Source of the DNA: Komagataeibacter melomenusus
GTDB taxonomy: Bacteria; Pseudomonadota; Alphaproteobacteria; Acetobacterales; Acetobacteraceae
Reading direction: 5' to 3'
NCBI RefSeq assembly: GCF_013155395.1
Contig: NZ_JABJWC010000004.1
Location: 1 to 64,000, forward strand
Length of the DNA: 64,000 bases
The position numbers were made by a program, and so were the translations under genes. The notes beneath the pieces are model-generated. The model was not told the DNA's origin and did not search any database. It was given only the letters and a program-made list of their open reading frames with translations. Of the stretch, positions 37,629 through 46,149 are shown one piece after another; within the stretch, counting starts at the first letter, position 1; every line of letters starts with the position of its first letter.

Positions 37629-38707
37629 GTGCTGAACAGGTCCTGTGTGACACGGTTGGCGTAACGCGCGCTATCAAGGGAAGGGCGGAAGACGCCGATA
37701 TCCTTTAGCGCATTGGCATACTGGACGATTTCATCATGGAATTTCGGCCCCACGCTCTGGTGGTGATGGCCTTCAATCCGGATCATCTGCGCCAGGTCCT
37801 CGGCGCTGACCCTGGGGGCATAGGGCTTGAAGATGCGCCCGGCTTCATCGGGGTTGCACGCCAGCCACGCGCCCGCATCCAGTATGGCGCGGGTGACGGC
37901 TGCGGCCACCTGCGGATCATTACGGATCAGGCTGCCCCGCAGGCCGATCACGCAGCAGGCCGCATGGGCCCAGGCGTCCTTCATGTTGTTGTCGATCTCG
38001 ACAAGCCCGAACTGCCGTTTCTGCACATAGGTAAACGGATCGGAATCCGTGATGACCTGCACATCCCCGCGCTGGAGTGCGAGCGGCAGCAGGTCGGCGG
38101 GATACTGCCGCCACTGCACCTCGGTTTCGGGGTCCACGCCAGCCTGCTTGAGGCGGATGCCAAAGAAATTCCGGTCCGGCCCGCCGATATCCGTAACCCC
38201 CACGGTCTTGCCGCGCAGGTCCGTCAGTTGCCGTATGGCGCTGCCCGGGGGCACAAGCATGTACATGCAGCCTGCATGCAGCCCGCCCACCAGCTTGACA
38301 TCAAAACCCTGCTGCAATGGCTTGAGCCAGCGCAGCGCCATGCCGGGGGCCGCATCCGCCTTTCCGGTTGACAGGGCTTCGAGCAACTGGTCGGTGGCAC
38401 CGCCAAAATTGACATAATCAACATCAAGATTGTAGCGGGCAAAAAAGCCTTTCTCCCTGGCAACCGGTATGGCCGCGACACAGAGTGCCGTTTCATTCCA
38501 CGCAATGGTCAGCTTGCGGGGTGGGCCTGGCAGTGGCGCGATGTTCCCGCTCCCTTGTGTTCCCGCACAGCTCCCATCAGCGTCCATGCCGGGCATTTCA
38601 CCTGCCGCACGGGCGCGGGGCGGCTGGCCGGGCATGAGTGCGGCAACGCTCAGCCCGGTGAGGGAGGTCAGGGCCGTCCGCCGGGAAATTCGGGAGAATG
38701 TGGACAT
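37625..38707 (-). CDS. ssuA: ABC substrate-binding protein with Tat signal, SsuA-like
   Basis: From ATG 38707 this is 360 residues. The N-terminus MSTFSRISRRTALTSLTG is a twin-arginine signal, so the protein folds before export. The mature region has the NMT1/SsuA fold: KLTIAWNETALCVAAIPVAREKG, GGATDQLLEALSTGKADAA and LTDLRGKTVGVTDIGG. An upstream ATG at 38788 would read through a tandem repeat and bury the signal. It binds a sulfonate-like anion and delivers it to the permease encoded by the overlapping next gene. Confidence 0.87.
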   Translation of the reverse strand: MSTFSRISRRTALTSLTGLSVAALMPGQPPRARAAGEMPGMDADGSCAGTQGSGNIAPLPGPPRKLTIAWNETALCVAAIPVAREKGFFARYNLDVDYVNFGGATDQLLEALSTGKADAAPGMALRWLKPLQQGFDVKLVGGLHAGCMYMLVPPGSAIRQLTDLRGKTVGVTDIGGPDRNFFGIRLKQAGVDPETEVQWRQYPADLLPLALQRGDVQVITDSDPFTYVQKRQFGLVEIDNNMKDAWAHAACCVIGLRGSLIRNDPQVAAAVTRAILDAGAWLACNPDEAGRIFKPYAPRVSAEDLAQMIRIEGHHHQSVGPKFHDEIVQYANALKDIGVFRPSLDSARYANRVTQDLFST

Positions 38708-38720
38708 CGGAAAACCTTGT

Positions 38721-38764
38721 TCTGGGCCGGTTTTTCTGGGCCGGTTTTTTCTGGGCTGGTTTTC
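38721..38764. repeat. Short tandem repeat between flavin reductase and ssuA
   Basis: Three near-identical units of ctgggccgg followed by a T-run (starting at 38722, 38736 and 38751; 13-15 bases each) lie 14 bases upstream of the ssuA ATG and reach the flavin reductase stop at 38763-38765. On the minus strand they put A-runs and ccggcccag blocks in the ssuA leader. Confidence 0.75.
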
Positions 38765-39296
38765 AGGCCGGGAGCAGGGGCAGGGCATGGAACTGGCGGT
38801 TGAACCACGTCAGCCCGGTCTTGCCAGTGGGGGGAACATGAATGGCCTCTACCGTGCAGAACAGCACGTCATGCGTGCTGGCGGCATGAATGAGGGCAAT
38901 GGTGCAATCGAGCGTGACCAGGGCATCAGCCAGCAAGGGTGCGCCGGTTACATCGGTCCGCCAGTCCGCTGATGCGAATTTTTCATCCGGCGTGCGGCGG
39001 CTGCTGGCAAACAGGCCTGCAATGCCTTCATGCCCGCGCGAAAGCAGGCTGATCCCGACCACACCATTCCGAATGAATGCCGCATGGGAGCGGTTGTCGC
39101 GGTTAAGGCAGACAAGCACCGTGGGCGGCGCATCACTCACGCTGGTTATGGCGGATACGGTCAGTCCCTGCCGGCCCGCCGGGCCGCTGGTGGTCACGAT
39201 GGTAACAGGCGCACCCAACCGGCTCATGGCATGACGGAACAGATCATCCGTCACCCCTGATGGTTCACCCACAGGTGCCATGACATCAGGCTGCAT
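38763..39296 (-). CDS. Flavin reductase (HpaC/RutF-type) for two-component monooxygenases
   Basis: This 177-residue protein has the flavin-reductase-like split barrel: DLFRHAMSRLGAPVTIVTT, GLTVSAITSVSDAPPTVLVC and LNRDNRSHAAFIRNG are family blocks. It would supply reduced FMN to SsuD (41129-42220), the NtaA-type enzyme (30804-32138), or both. It overlaps the redoxin gene upstream by 11 bases, and aaaggaaag gives its ribosome site. It precedes the ABC genes in the same operon. Confidence 0.85.
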   Translation of the reverse strand: MQPDVMAPVGEPSGVTDDLFRHAMSRLGAPVTIVTTSGPAGRQGLTVSAITSVSDAPPTVLVCLNRDNRSHAAFIRNGVVGISLLSRGHEGIAGLFASSRRTPDEKFASADWRTDVTGAPLLADALVTLDCTIALIHAASTHDVLFCTVEAIHVPPTGKTGLTWFNRQFHALPLLPA

Positions 39297-39984
39297 GGAA
39301 ACTTTCCTTTACGGGCAGGCCCAGCGCGGACAGGATCGCCGGTGTTTCCGTGCGCTCCATCCAGTCGGGTGAAATATCGGCAAACCGCACGATCCGGCCG
39401 GGTTCGATCACCAGCACGGCGGGTTTGGGCAGTTCCCAGGATTCCGTGCCGTTCAGGTCCTGGCTGGTGCCGCCTTTTGCTTCCGCCGCATGGCGCGATG
39501 GCGCATCGAACACATAAGTGAGCCCCAATGCACGCGAGAGGGCGAGATGGCTGTCGGTTGCGACGGGGAAAGGCAGTTCGTGCCGGGTAACAATTTCCCC
39601 AAGCAGGGCAGGGGGCTGCGGCGAGATTGCGACAAGCGGAATATGGGCCGCCTGCAATGCAGGCCAGAGCGTGTCACGGTAGTGCGGCAGCGCAATATTG
39701 CAGGCGGGACATCCGGCAAAGCGGAAAAAGACCACAACGGCTGGTCCCTGCGCACTCAGGTCATCGAGCGTGATCGTGCGGCCTTCCACCGTGGTCAGAT
39801 CAGCCGGTGGCAGGATGTCACCTACGCTGACATGAGGCCGAAGCCCATGCCCGGCAACCAGTGTCGCACGCTGCGTGGCGTTTACGGCCAGTGCCTCGGG
39901 CGCCCAACTGCGTTTGCGCTCGTTCTCAAGCTCAAGAAAACGGCTGCGTAGCGAGGCGCCGGTATTGAAATGGTCGGCATTCAT
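39286..39984 (-). CDS. AhpC/TSA-family redoxin
   Basis: This 232-residue peroxiredoxin-like protein has a thioredoxin fold with VVVFFRFAGCPACNIALP, giving a CPAC redox pair near residues 95-98. VSVGDILPPADLTTVEGR is the usual AhpC/TSA entry. It is the first gene of the sulfonate-type ABC operon, divergent from nothing and separated by 99 bases from the LysR stop. It may reduce sulfur species or protect the flavin enzymes from peroxide released by uncoupling. Confidence 0.83.
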   Translation of the reverse strand: MNADHFNTGASLRSRFLELENERKRSWAPEALAVNATQRATLVAGHGLRPHVSVGDILPPADLTTVEGRTITLDDLSAQGPAVVVFFRFAGCPACNIALPHYRDTLWPALQAAHIPLVAISPQPPALLGEIVTRHELPFPVATDSHLALSRALGLTYVFDAPSRHAAEAKGGTSQDLNGTESWELPKPAVLVIEPGRIVRFADISPDWMERTETPAILSALGLPVKESFHAA

Positions 39985-40083
39985 GTCTCGATTCCTGCGA
40001 AATCACGATCAGAAGCCGCTATTATGAATTAATACGTCTTCAACAGACAAAAGAGTTTCCCTCAACCTGCATGTGAGGATTAT

Positions 40084-40977
40084 TTATTGGTTCCCCGCCG
40101 CATCAGCGAGCAGGTCACCAAAATCATGGGCGCTATCCGCCAGCCCGTCACGCCGGACCAGAATGGTTTCGATATCGGGCACGGGGGGCAGTGACCTGGT
40201 GGTGATGACCGGCAGCCCTTCGGCTGCGGCAAACCGGCGCGTGCGGCAACTGATCCCGATCCCGCCACGCACGCCTGCGCGCAGGGCAGGCAGGTTGGGT
40301 GTTTCCATGACGATCCGGTACTCCCGCCGCGCTTCCGTCAGGGTGCGCAGAGCGGCATCACGAAAACGGCAGGGCGGTTCGAGCAGCACGAGGGGCAGTT
40401 CCTCGCGTTCGATATGGGCGGGATCTCCCAGCCACACCATCCGGTCATGGCCCACGACATCCCATGATGCACCGGCCCGGTCGCCATGCTGGCCAAGGCA
40501 GAGCACCAGATCAAGGCGCGAACGGTCAAATAGTTCAAGCAGTTCCATCGAGCCGCCCACCCGCACGATCAGCCGCGCGCGCGGATGTTCCAGCCGGAAG
40601 CGGCCCAGCACGTCTGGCAGGATGGTATCGGCAAAATCCTGGACCATGCCGACCGTAATCGGCTCGGGGTCGGATTGCTGGCCCAGATTCTGCATGATCC
40701 GGTCATTCAGTGCCAGCAACTGGCGGGCATAGGTGACCAGTTCCTCGCCCGTTGCGGTCAGCAGCAGCCTGCGCCCGTCGCGCCGGAACAGCTTTTGCTG
40801 CAGCATGTCCTCAAGCCGCTTCATCTGCAGGCTCAGGGCGGACTGGGTCAGGAAGATCGTTTCCGTCGCCTGCGCCATGGAGCCTGCCTCCACAATGGCA
40901 ACAAACGAACGCAGCAGTTCAGTCTGGACATTGCGCGCCATCCGCTGTGGCGCGCGCGGAGCAGGGGGGTGTGACAC
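40084..40977 (-). CDS. LysR family regulator of the organosulfur region
   Basis: This LysR regulator is about 297 residues. The winged helix is LLRSFVAIVEAGSMAQATE and IFLTQSALSLQMKRLEDML; a substrate-binding domain follows. GTG 40977 is chosen because ggag sits about ten bases upstream; ATG 40941 (MARNVQTE) and ATG 41010 are alternatives. It is divergent from ssuD over about 150 bases of AT-rich DNA and next to the ABC operon, so it probably controls both. Confidence 0.84.
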   Translation of the reverse strand: MSHPPAPRAPQRMARNVQTELLRSFVAIVEAGSMAQATETIFLTQSALSLQMKRLEDMLQQKLFRRDGRRLLLTATGEELVTYARQLLALNDRIMQNLGQQSDPEPITVGMVQDFADTILPDVLGRFRLEHPRARLIVRVGGSMELLELFDRSRLDLVLCLGQHGDRAGASWDVVGHDRMVWLGDPAHIEREELPLVLLEPPCRFRDAALRTLTEARREYRIVMETPNLPALRAGVRGGIGISCRTRRFAAAEGLPVITTRSLPPVPDIETILVRRDGLADSAHDFGDLLADAAGNQ

Positions 40978-41128
40978 GATGACTTGTCTCCGGAAGGCAG
41001 GAAAGGGCATCTCATATTAACGATATTAAAACGTTATATAAAGGTTTTTAAATTGCCAATTAACGCAAACGATATGATATTTTTTTCTAAACGACATATC
41101 ATCGTCGTGCAATATGGGGATAGCAACA
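40978..41128. promoter_or_regulatory. AT-rich divergent promoter region lysR/ssuD
   Basis: The 41020-41110 stretch is markedly AT-rich and holds the inverted repeat atgatat (41075-41081 region) and atatcat near 41096-41102, plus repeated aacgatat blocks near 41029 and 41069. LysR regulators usually bind such sites between divergent genes. Exact -10 and -35 boxes are not certain. Confidence 0.45.
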
Positions 41129-42220
41129 ATGCCTGTGGAATTTATCGGCTTTATTGGCAGTCGCAATCAGTCGGAAACCATTCCTCCGCAGGGGGCGGCT
41201 GTTGATCTCAACCATATCGAGGCTTCGGCCAAGATTCACGAAAACGCCGGTTTCGACCGTGCGTTGATCGCGTTTCACTCCAATTCTCCCGAGAGCATCC
41301 TCCTGGCGCAGCATGTCGCCTCGGTTACGCGTGATCTCGGGGTCCTGATTGCCCACCGGCCTGGTTTCAACGCTCCCACCATCGCGGCGCGGCAACTGGC
41401 AACGCTCGATAACCTGAGCCGGGGGCGGGTGGCGGTGCATATCATTACCGGCGGCAGCGATGTGGAACTGCAGGCCGATGGCGATCATACGACCAAGGCC
41501 CGGCGCTATGCCCGCACCAGCGAATATCTGGATATCGTCCGCGCGGAGTGGGATAGCCGCGCGCCCTTTGATTATACGGGTGATTTCTACACTGTGCGCG
41601 GCGCCAGTTCGCTGGTTCATCCTTACCGTGAAAGTGGCATTCCCGTTTATTTCGGCGGCTCTTCCGATGAGGCGATCGTCGTGGCGGGCAAGCATGCCGA
41701 TGTGTATGCGCTGTGGGGCGAAACCTATGAACAGGTGAGTGAAACCGTAGCGCGCGTGCGGGCCGCCGCGGCAAGGCACGGGCGGGCGCCGCGCTTTTCG
41801 CTCTCCCTGCGTCCGATCCTGGCGGATACGGAGGAGGCCGCCTGGGCCAGGGCCGACCGGATCCTTGAAACCGCCCGCGCCCTGCAGGCTGAAACCGGCT
41901 ACACCCGTGCCGCCCACATCCCGAACGAAGGCTCGCGCCGCCTGCTGGCCGCGGCTGAAAAGGGTGCGCGCCTCGACAAGCGGTTATGGACCGGCATCGC
42001 CGCCCTGACCGGCGCGCGCGGCAATTCGACCGCGCTGGTCGGCACGCCCGATCAGGTGGCGGAAGCCCTGCTGGATTATTACCGTATCGGGATCAGCACG
42101 TTCCTGATCCGTGGCTTTGATCCGCTGGAGGATGCCTATGAATACGGGCGTGACCTGATCCCGCGCGTCAGGGCCCTGATTGCGGCCGAGGACGGACGCG
42201 GCCGGACGGCGGCGGCCTGA
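41129..42220 (+). CDS. ssuD: FMNH2-dependent alkanesulfonate monooxygenase
   Basis: From ATG 41129 this is 363 residues, close to SsuD (about 380). Family blocks include MPVEFIGFIGSRNQSE, LLAQHVASVTRDLGVLIAHR, NLSRGRVAVHIITGGSD, and YFGGSSDEAIVVAGKHADVY. It would split alkanesulfonates into aldehyde and sulfite using reduced FMN from the flavin reductase at 38763-39296. The start at 41129 is preferred over 41114 because gggga lies nine bases upstream. It heads a plus-strand group with an aldolase, a thiol dioxygenase and a rhodanese. Confidence 0.9.
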   Translation: MPVEFIGFIGSRNQSETIPPQGAAVDLNHIEASAKIHENAGFDRALIAFHSNSPESILLAQHVASVTRDLGVLIAHRPGFNAPTIAARQLATLDNLSRGRVAVHIITGGSDVELQADGDHTTKARRYARTSEYLDIVRAEWDSRAPFDYTGDFYTVRGASSLVHPYRESGIPVYFGGSSDEAIVVAGKHADVYALWGETYEQVSETVARVRAAAARHGRAPRFSLSLRPILADTEEAAWARADRILETARALQAETGYTRAAHIPNEGSRRLLAAAEKGARLDKRLWTGIAALTGARGNSTALVGTPDQVAEALLDYYRIGISTFLIRGFDPLEDAYEYGRDLIPRVRALIAAEDGRGRTAAA

Positions 42221-42243
42221 GGGGGCGAGGCATGGCAGCGCCC

Positions 42244-42295
42244 TGGCCCGGAACCTTGGCCCGGAATTCTGGCCCAGACTCCTGGCTCAAAACCC
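42244..42295. repeat. Degenerate 13-bp tandem repeat, four units
   Basis: Four consecutive units start with tgg at 42244, 42257, 42270 and 42283, with exact 13-base spacing: tggcccggaacct, tggcccggaattc, tggcccagactcc, tggctcaaaaccc. They lie between ssuD and the class II aldolase gene, in non-coding DNA. Confidence 0.75.
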
Positions 42296-42404
42296 TGCCC
42301 GCTGCATCGCGGACAATCTGAACCGTTTCCCCGGCATCGTCCGCTCCGTGATGTGGTGGATACGGCCCGTGGTGACTGATCTTTCCTGACAGGGAACCCT
42401 TATC

Positions 42405-43205
42405 ATGAACGTAGTACCCTCTTCGCGGCAGAATCAGGCGCAGGCACGGGCACGCAGGCTGCAACCGCGCCCGGCAGCCGCGTCGTTTGAAGCCGAGCGC
42501 CTGCACCGCAAGCAGCGGCTGGCCGCAACGTTCCGCCTGTTTGCCCGCCATGGGTTCGATCAGGGGCTGGCCGGACACGTGACCGCGCGCGATCCCGAAT
42601 TTCCCGATCAGTACTGGATCAACCCGCTGGCGGTCCATTTCTCCCGGATCAGGGTGTCCGATCTCCAGTTGGTGGATCACGACGGCACGATCCTGCATGG
42701 CGAGCGGCCCATCAACACGGCGGGTTTTACCATCCATTCCGCCCTGCATCGGGCGCGGCCCGATGTCATTGCGGCAGCGCACACCCATTCCACCTATGGC
42801 AAGGCTTTTTCCGCGCTGGGAAAGGAACTGCTGCCCATCACGCAGGATTCCTGTGCGTTCTATGAGGATCATGCGCTTTTTGATCCGTTCAGCGGCGTGG
42901 TGCTCGATGACAGCGAAGGCGCGCGCCTGGCCCACGCCCTTGGCCCGCGCAAGGCGCTGATCCTGCAAAATCATGGCCTGCTGACCGTCGGCCCCACGGT
43001 GGAAGCGGCAGCGTGGTGGTTCCTGAGCATGGACAACGCCGCCCATACCCAGTTGCTGGCCGAGGCGGCCGGGCATGTCAAACCCATTGCCCCCGATATC
43101 GCGCGCCTGACCGCAAGCCAGGTGGGCACCCAGCAGGGTGGATATTTCTGCTTCCAGCCCCTGTGGGACTGGATCGTGGCCCTTGAACCCGATTTACTGG
43201 ACTGA
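42405..43205 (+). CDS. Class II aldolase/adducin family protein
   Basis: This is a 266-residue class II aldolase-fold protein. Metal ligands are visible in AAAHTHSTYGKAFSALG and LQNHGLLTVG; GLAGHVTARDPEFPDQYWIN marks the N-terminal active-site region. Members act as aldolases, epimerases or decarboxylases on phosphorylated or carboxylated sugars. It stands between ssuD and the thiol dioxygenase gene, five bases before the latter. Its substrate in this group is unknown. Confidence 0.86.
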   Translation: MNVVPSSRQNQAQARARRLQPRPAAASFEAERLHRKQRLAATFRLFARHGFDQGLAGHVTARDPEFPDQYWINPLAVHFSRIRVSDLQLVDHDGTILHGERPINTAGFTIHSALHRARPDVIAAAHTHSTYGKAFSALGKELLPITQDSCAFYEDHALFDPFSGVVLDDSEGARLAHALGPRKALILQNHGLLTVGPTVEAAAWWFLSMDNAAHTQLLAEAAGHVKPIAPDIARLTASQVGTQQGGYFCFQPLWDWIVALEPDLLD

Positions 43206-43210
43206 ATGAC

Positions 43211-43810
43211 ATGAGCACCATTTCACCGCTACGCGATTTTGTGGCTGATCTTACAAGGCTGTACGATCGCGGTCTGACGCCGTTCGCCATTCAGGCGGCA
43301 GGGGCTGACCTGCTGCGCGGGCTGCTCGGGCAGGACAACTGGCTGCCCGAGCCCTTTACCCGCCCCGACCCGGCGCGGTACAGCCAGTACCTGCTGCATT
43401 GCGATCCGCTGGAGCGTTTTTCGGTTGTCAGTTTTGTCTGGGGGCCAGGGCAGAAAACGCCGCTGCATGATCACCGTGTCTGGGGCCTGATCGGCATGTT
43501 GCGGGGGCGCGAGAGCGAAACCCAGTACGCGCGTGACCCTGATGGCACGTTCCGCGCCATAGAGACCACGTTTCTTGAGCCGGGGCAGGTGGCTTCCCTG
43601 ACGCCGGGCGTCAATGACTACCATCTTGTGGCCAATGCCCTGCCGGACCGGACTTCAATTTCCATCCATGTCTATGGTGACAATATCGGTGGCGTTTCAC
43701 GCGCGACCTATGATGTGGCCACGGGGGCGGAAAAAACCTTCATTTCAGGCTATTCCAGTGCTGAAGTGCCCAATCTGTGGGATCGCTCCCGCCGTGCGGA
43801 GGCCGCATGA
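43211..43810 (+). CDS. Cysteine/3-mercaptopropionate dioxygenase-like cupin
   Basis: This 199-residue cupin is a thiol dioxygenase. Iron ligands are visible as His86 and His88 in PLHDHRVWGLIGMLRG and His138 in NDYHLVANA; ISIHVYGDNIGGVSR closes the barrel. HDHRVWGLIGMLRG resembles 3-mercaptopropionate dioxygenases more than mammalian cysteine dioxygenase, whose Cys-Tyr crosslink residue is not seen here. It would convert a thiol to its sulfinate with O2. Its stop overlaps the rhodanese start by four bases, a coupling that suggests the sulfur is passed on. Confidence 0.87.
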   Translation: MSTISPLRDFVADLTRLYDRGLTPFAIQAAGADLLRGLLGQDNWLPEPFTRPDPARYSQYLLHCDPLERFSVVSFVWGPGQKTPLHDHRVWGLIGMLRGRESETQYARDPDGTFRAIETTFLEPGQVASLTPGVNDYHLVANALPDRTSISIHVYGDNIGGVSRATYDVATGAEKTFISGYSSAEVPNLWDRSRRAEAA

Positions 43811-45429
43811 ACGCGCAGTTTCCCGTTGCGGTACGCATCGCAGCCGTAAGCCTGGTGCGCGATCGCCTGCGCAATGGCCATGAAATCGCCCTGCTCGACC
43901 TGCGCGAGGAAGGCCCGTTTGCCGCAGCCCACCCCCTGTTTGCCGTCAACCTGCCGCTGGGCCGCATCGAGGAACGCATCGGGGGCCTGGTCCCACGTCG
44001 CGATGCGCCCATCGTGCTCTATGATGATGGGGAAGGGCGCGTTGCCCGCGCGCTGCCGGTGCTGGCGGCACTGGGTTATACCGATGTCAGTGTGCTCGAA
44101 GGTGGCCTGGAGGGCTGGCGGGAAGCCGGAGGGGAAGTGTTCATTGATGTCAATGTCCCCTCCAAGGCATTCGGGGAACTGGTGGAGCATGTGCGCGGCA
44201 CACCATCAATCGCGGCGGGGGAGTTGCATGCGCGGCTGGAGCGGGGGGAGGACATTGTCGTCCTCGATGCCAGGCGGTTTGGTGAATACAATACCATGTC
44301 CATCCCGACCGCCCGTTCCGTGCCGGGGGCGGAACTGGCGCTGCGTGTGCGTGACCTTGCGCCATCGCCCGATACAACGGTGGTGGTAAACTGCGCCGGG
44401 CGCACGCGCTCCATTATCGGCACGCAGTCCCTGGTCAATGCGGGTATTCCCAACCCCGTTTTTGCGCTGCGTAACGGTACGATCGGCTGGACACTGGCTG
44501 GCTTGCAACTCGATCACGGCGCCACCCGCCGGGCCGGAGCGCCATCGGCCCATAATGTGGACAGGGCGCGCGCGGCAGCCCGCTCCCTTGCCCACCGCGC
44601 GGGTGTCAGGGAAATCGGGCGCACGGCGCTGGACCTGCTGGCCGCGCAGGCAGGGCGTACCCTTTACCGGCTTGATGTCCGCTCACCCGAGGAATACGAG
44701 ACAGAGCACCTCAAGGGTTTCCGTTCCGCGCCCGGTGGGCAACTGGTACAGGCCACGGATGAATGGATCGGTGTGCGCCATGGCACGATCGTGCTGGCGG
44801 ATGATGACGGCGTGCGTGCCCGCATGACAGGCCACTGGCTCCGTCAACTGGGCTGGCGGGAAGTCTATGTCCTGCACGACTGGGCAGCCCTGCCGCGCGC
44901 CACGGGGCCTGAACCCGTTGTGCTGGCAGCACCACTGCCGGAGGTGGAGACGGTGGGGGTGCTGGAACTGGCGGCGGAACTGGAAACGCCGCATGCGCCG
45001 GTTGTAATCGACCTGGCCCCCAGCCCCACGTTTCGCCGTGGGCATGTGCCCGGTGCGGTCTTCGCCATTCGCAGTGACCTGCCCGCACAGGCATGGGAGA
45101 AGGGTGCAGGAATTGTGCTGACTTGCCCTGATGGGCTGGGCGCGCGCATTGCCGCGCCGGACCTCCATAAACAGGGCGTGCCCGTGCGCGTACTGGCGGG
45201 GGGCACCCGGTCATGGCATGATGCGGGCCTGCCGCTTGAAACCGGGCTGGATGAAAACCGTGCCCTGTCGCGGGCGGATGACGTGTACAAGCGCCCCTAT
45301 GAAGGGACCGATAATGCTACCGCCGCAATGCAGGCCTATCTGGATTGGGAATTCGGGCTTGTAGCCCAACTGGAGCGTGACGGGACCCATGGCTTCACTG
45401 TTCTGGAAGATGTGCCATGCCAGTCTTGA
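43807..45429 (+). CDS. Rhodanese-related sulfurtransferase with four rhodanese domains
   Basis: This 540-residue protein has four rhodanese-like domains at about 15-115, 125-225, 265-360 and 380-470, plus a C-terminal tail. Catalytic Cys is present in domain 2 (NCAGRTRS, Cys196) and domain 4 (LTCPDG, Cys440). Domains 1 and 3 have acidic loops instead (LYDDGEGR, LADDDGVR) and are probably structural. ATG 43807 overlaps the dioxygenase stop (ATGA), which supports it over ATG 43777. It likely carries sulfane sulfur from thiol breakdown. Confidence 0.87.
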   Translation: MNAQFPVAVRIAAVSLVRDRLRNGHEIALLDLREEGPFAAAHPLFAVNLPLGRIEERIGGLVPRRDAPIVLYDDGEGRVARALPVLAALGYTDVSVLEGGLEGWREAGGEVFIDVNVPSKAFGELVEHVRGTPSIAAGELHARLERGEDIVVLDARRFGEYNTMSIPTARSVPGAELALRVRDLAPSPDTTVVVNCAGRTRSIIGTQSLVNAGIPNPVFALRNGTIGWTLAGLQLDHGATRRAGAPSAHNVDRARAAARSLAHRAGVREIGRTALDLLAAQAGRTLYRLDVRSPEEYETEHLKGFRSAPGGQLVQATDEWIGVRHGTIVLADDDGVRARMTGHWLRQLGWREVYVLHDWAALPRATGPEPVVLAAPLPEVETVGVLELAAELETPHAPVVIDLAPSPTFRRGHVPGAVFAIRSDLPAQAWEKGAGIVLTCPDGLGARIAAPDLHKQGVPVRVLAGGTRSWHDAGLPLETGLDENRALSRADDVYKRPYEGTDNATAAMQAYLDWEFGLVAQLERDGTHGFTVLEDVPCQS

Positions 45430-45534
45430 AGCGCGGCGAACGGATCGCGACTGCCGGGGACGTCCATTGGGGGCAGGGTATCGGTCCGCTTCCCGCGTGT
45501 TTATATTCTGGATGGTATTGAAAACAGGAGTCTC

Positions 45535-46149
45535 ATGACCAAAGCACCCGAACGCCAGTCCGACACGCCGGTCGCGCGTCTGATCCTTGATCGCTGGTCG
45601 CCCCGCGCCTTTACACCCGCTCCGATTGCCGAGGCGGAACTGCTGGCCCTGCTCGATGCCGGGCGCTGGGCGCCATCGGCCTATAATTCACAGCCCTGGC
45701 GCTTCATCTATGCCCGCCGCGATACGCCGGAATGGGAGCGGTTCCTGTCATGGCTGATCCCGTTCAACCATGGCTGGGCGCAGCATGCCTCGGCACTGGT
45801 CTATGTTGCATCGCATACCGTCATGAGCGGCCGCGCCGAGCCGGTGCCCGCGCCCACCCATGCGTTTGATGCGGGGGCGGCCGCAGTGCTGATCCAGCTT
45901 CAGGCCAGCACCGCCGGGTGGGCTGCGCATCCCGTCAGCGGGTTCGATCAGGAGCGGGCGCGCGCAGGACTTGAGTTACCCGAGGATTACGCCCTCAATG
46001 CTGCCATTGTCATCGGCCGACAGGGAGAGGCGAAGAGCCTCCCCGAATCATTGCAGGAACGCGAAAAGCCATCAGGGCGCCGGCCATTGCACCAACTGGC
46101 TTTTCAGGGGCGTTTTACTCCCGGCCAGCAAGAACAGGATGGCGCGTAA
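45535..46149 (+). CDS. Nitroreductase family protein
   Basis: This 204-residue FMN-binding protein has the nitroreductase N-terminus (RWSPRAFTPAPI, LDAGRWAPSAYNSQPWRF) and the C-terminal VIGRQGE loop. Relatives reduce nitro, enal or quinone compounds with NAD(P)H. ATG follows caggagtc. It lies 105 bases after the rhodanese gene and may be the last member of the sulfur group or independent. Confidence 0.86.
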   Translation: MTKAPERQSDTPVARLILDRWSPRAFTPAPIAEAELLALLDAGRWAPSAYNSQPWRFIYARRDTPEWERFLSWLIPFNHGWAQHASALVYVASHTVMSGRAEPVPAPTHAFDAGAAAVLIQLQASTAGWAAHPVSGFDQERARAGLELPEDYALNAAIVIGRQGEAKSLPESLQEREKPSGRRPLHQLAFQGRFTPGQQEQDGA

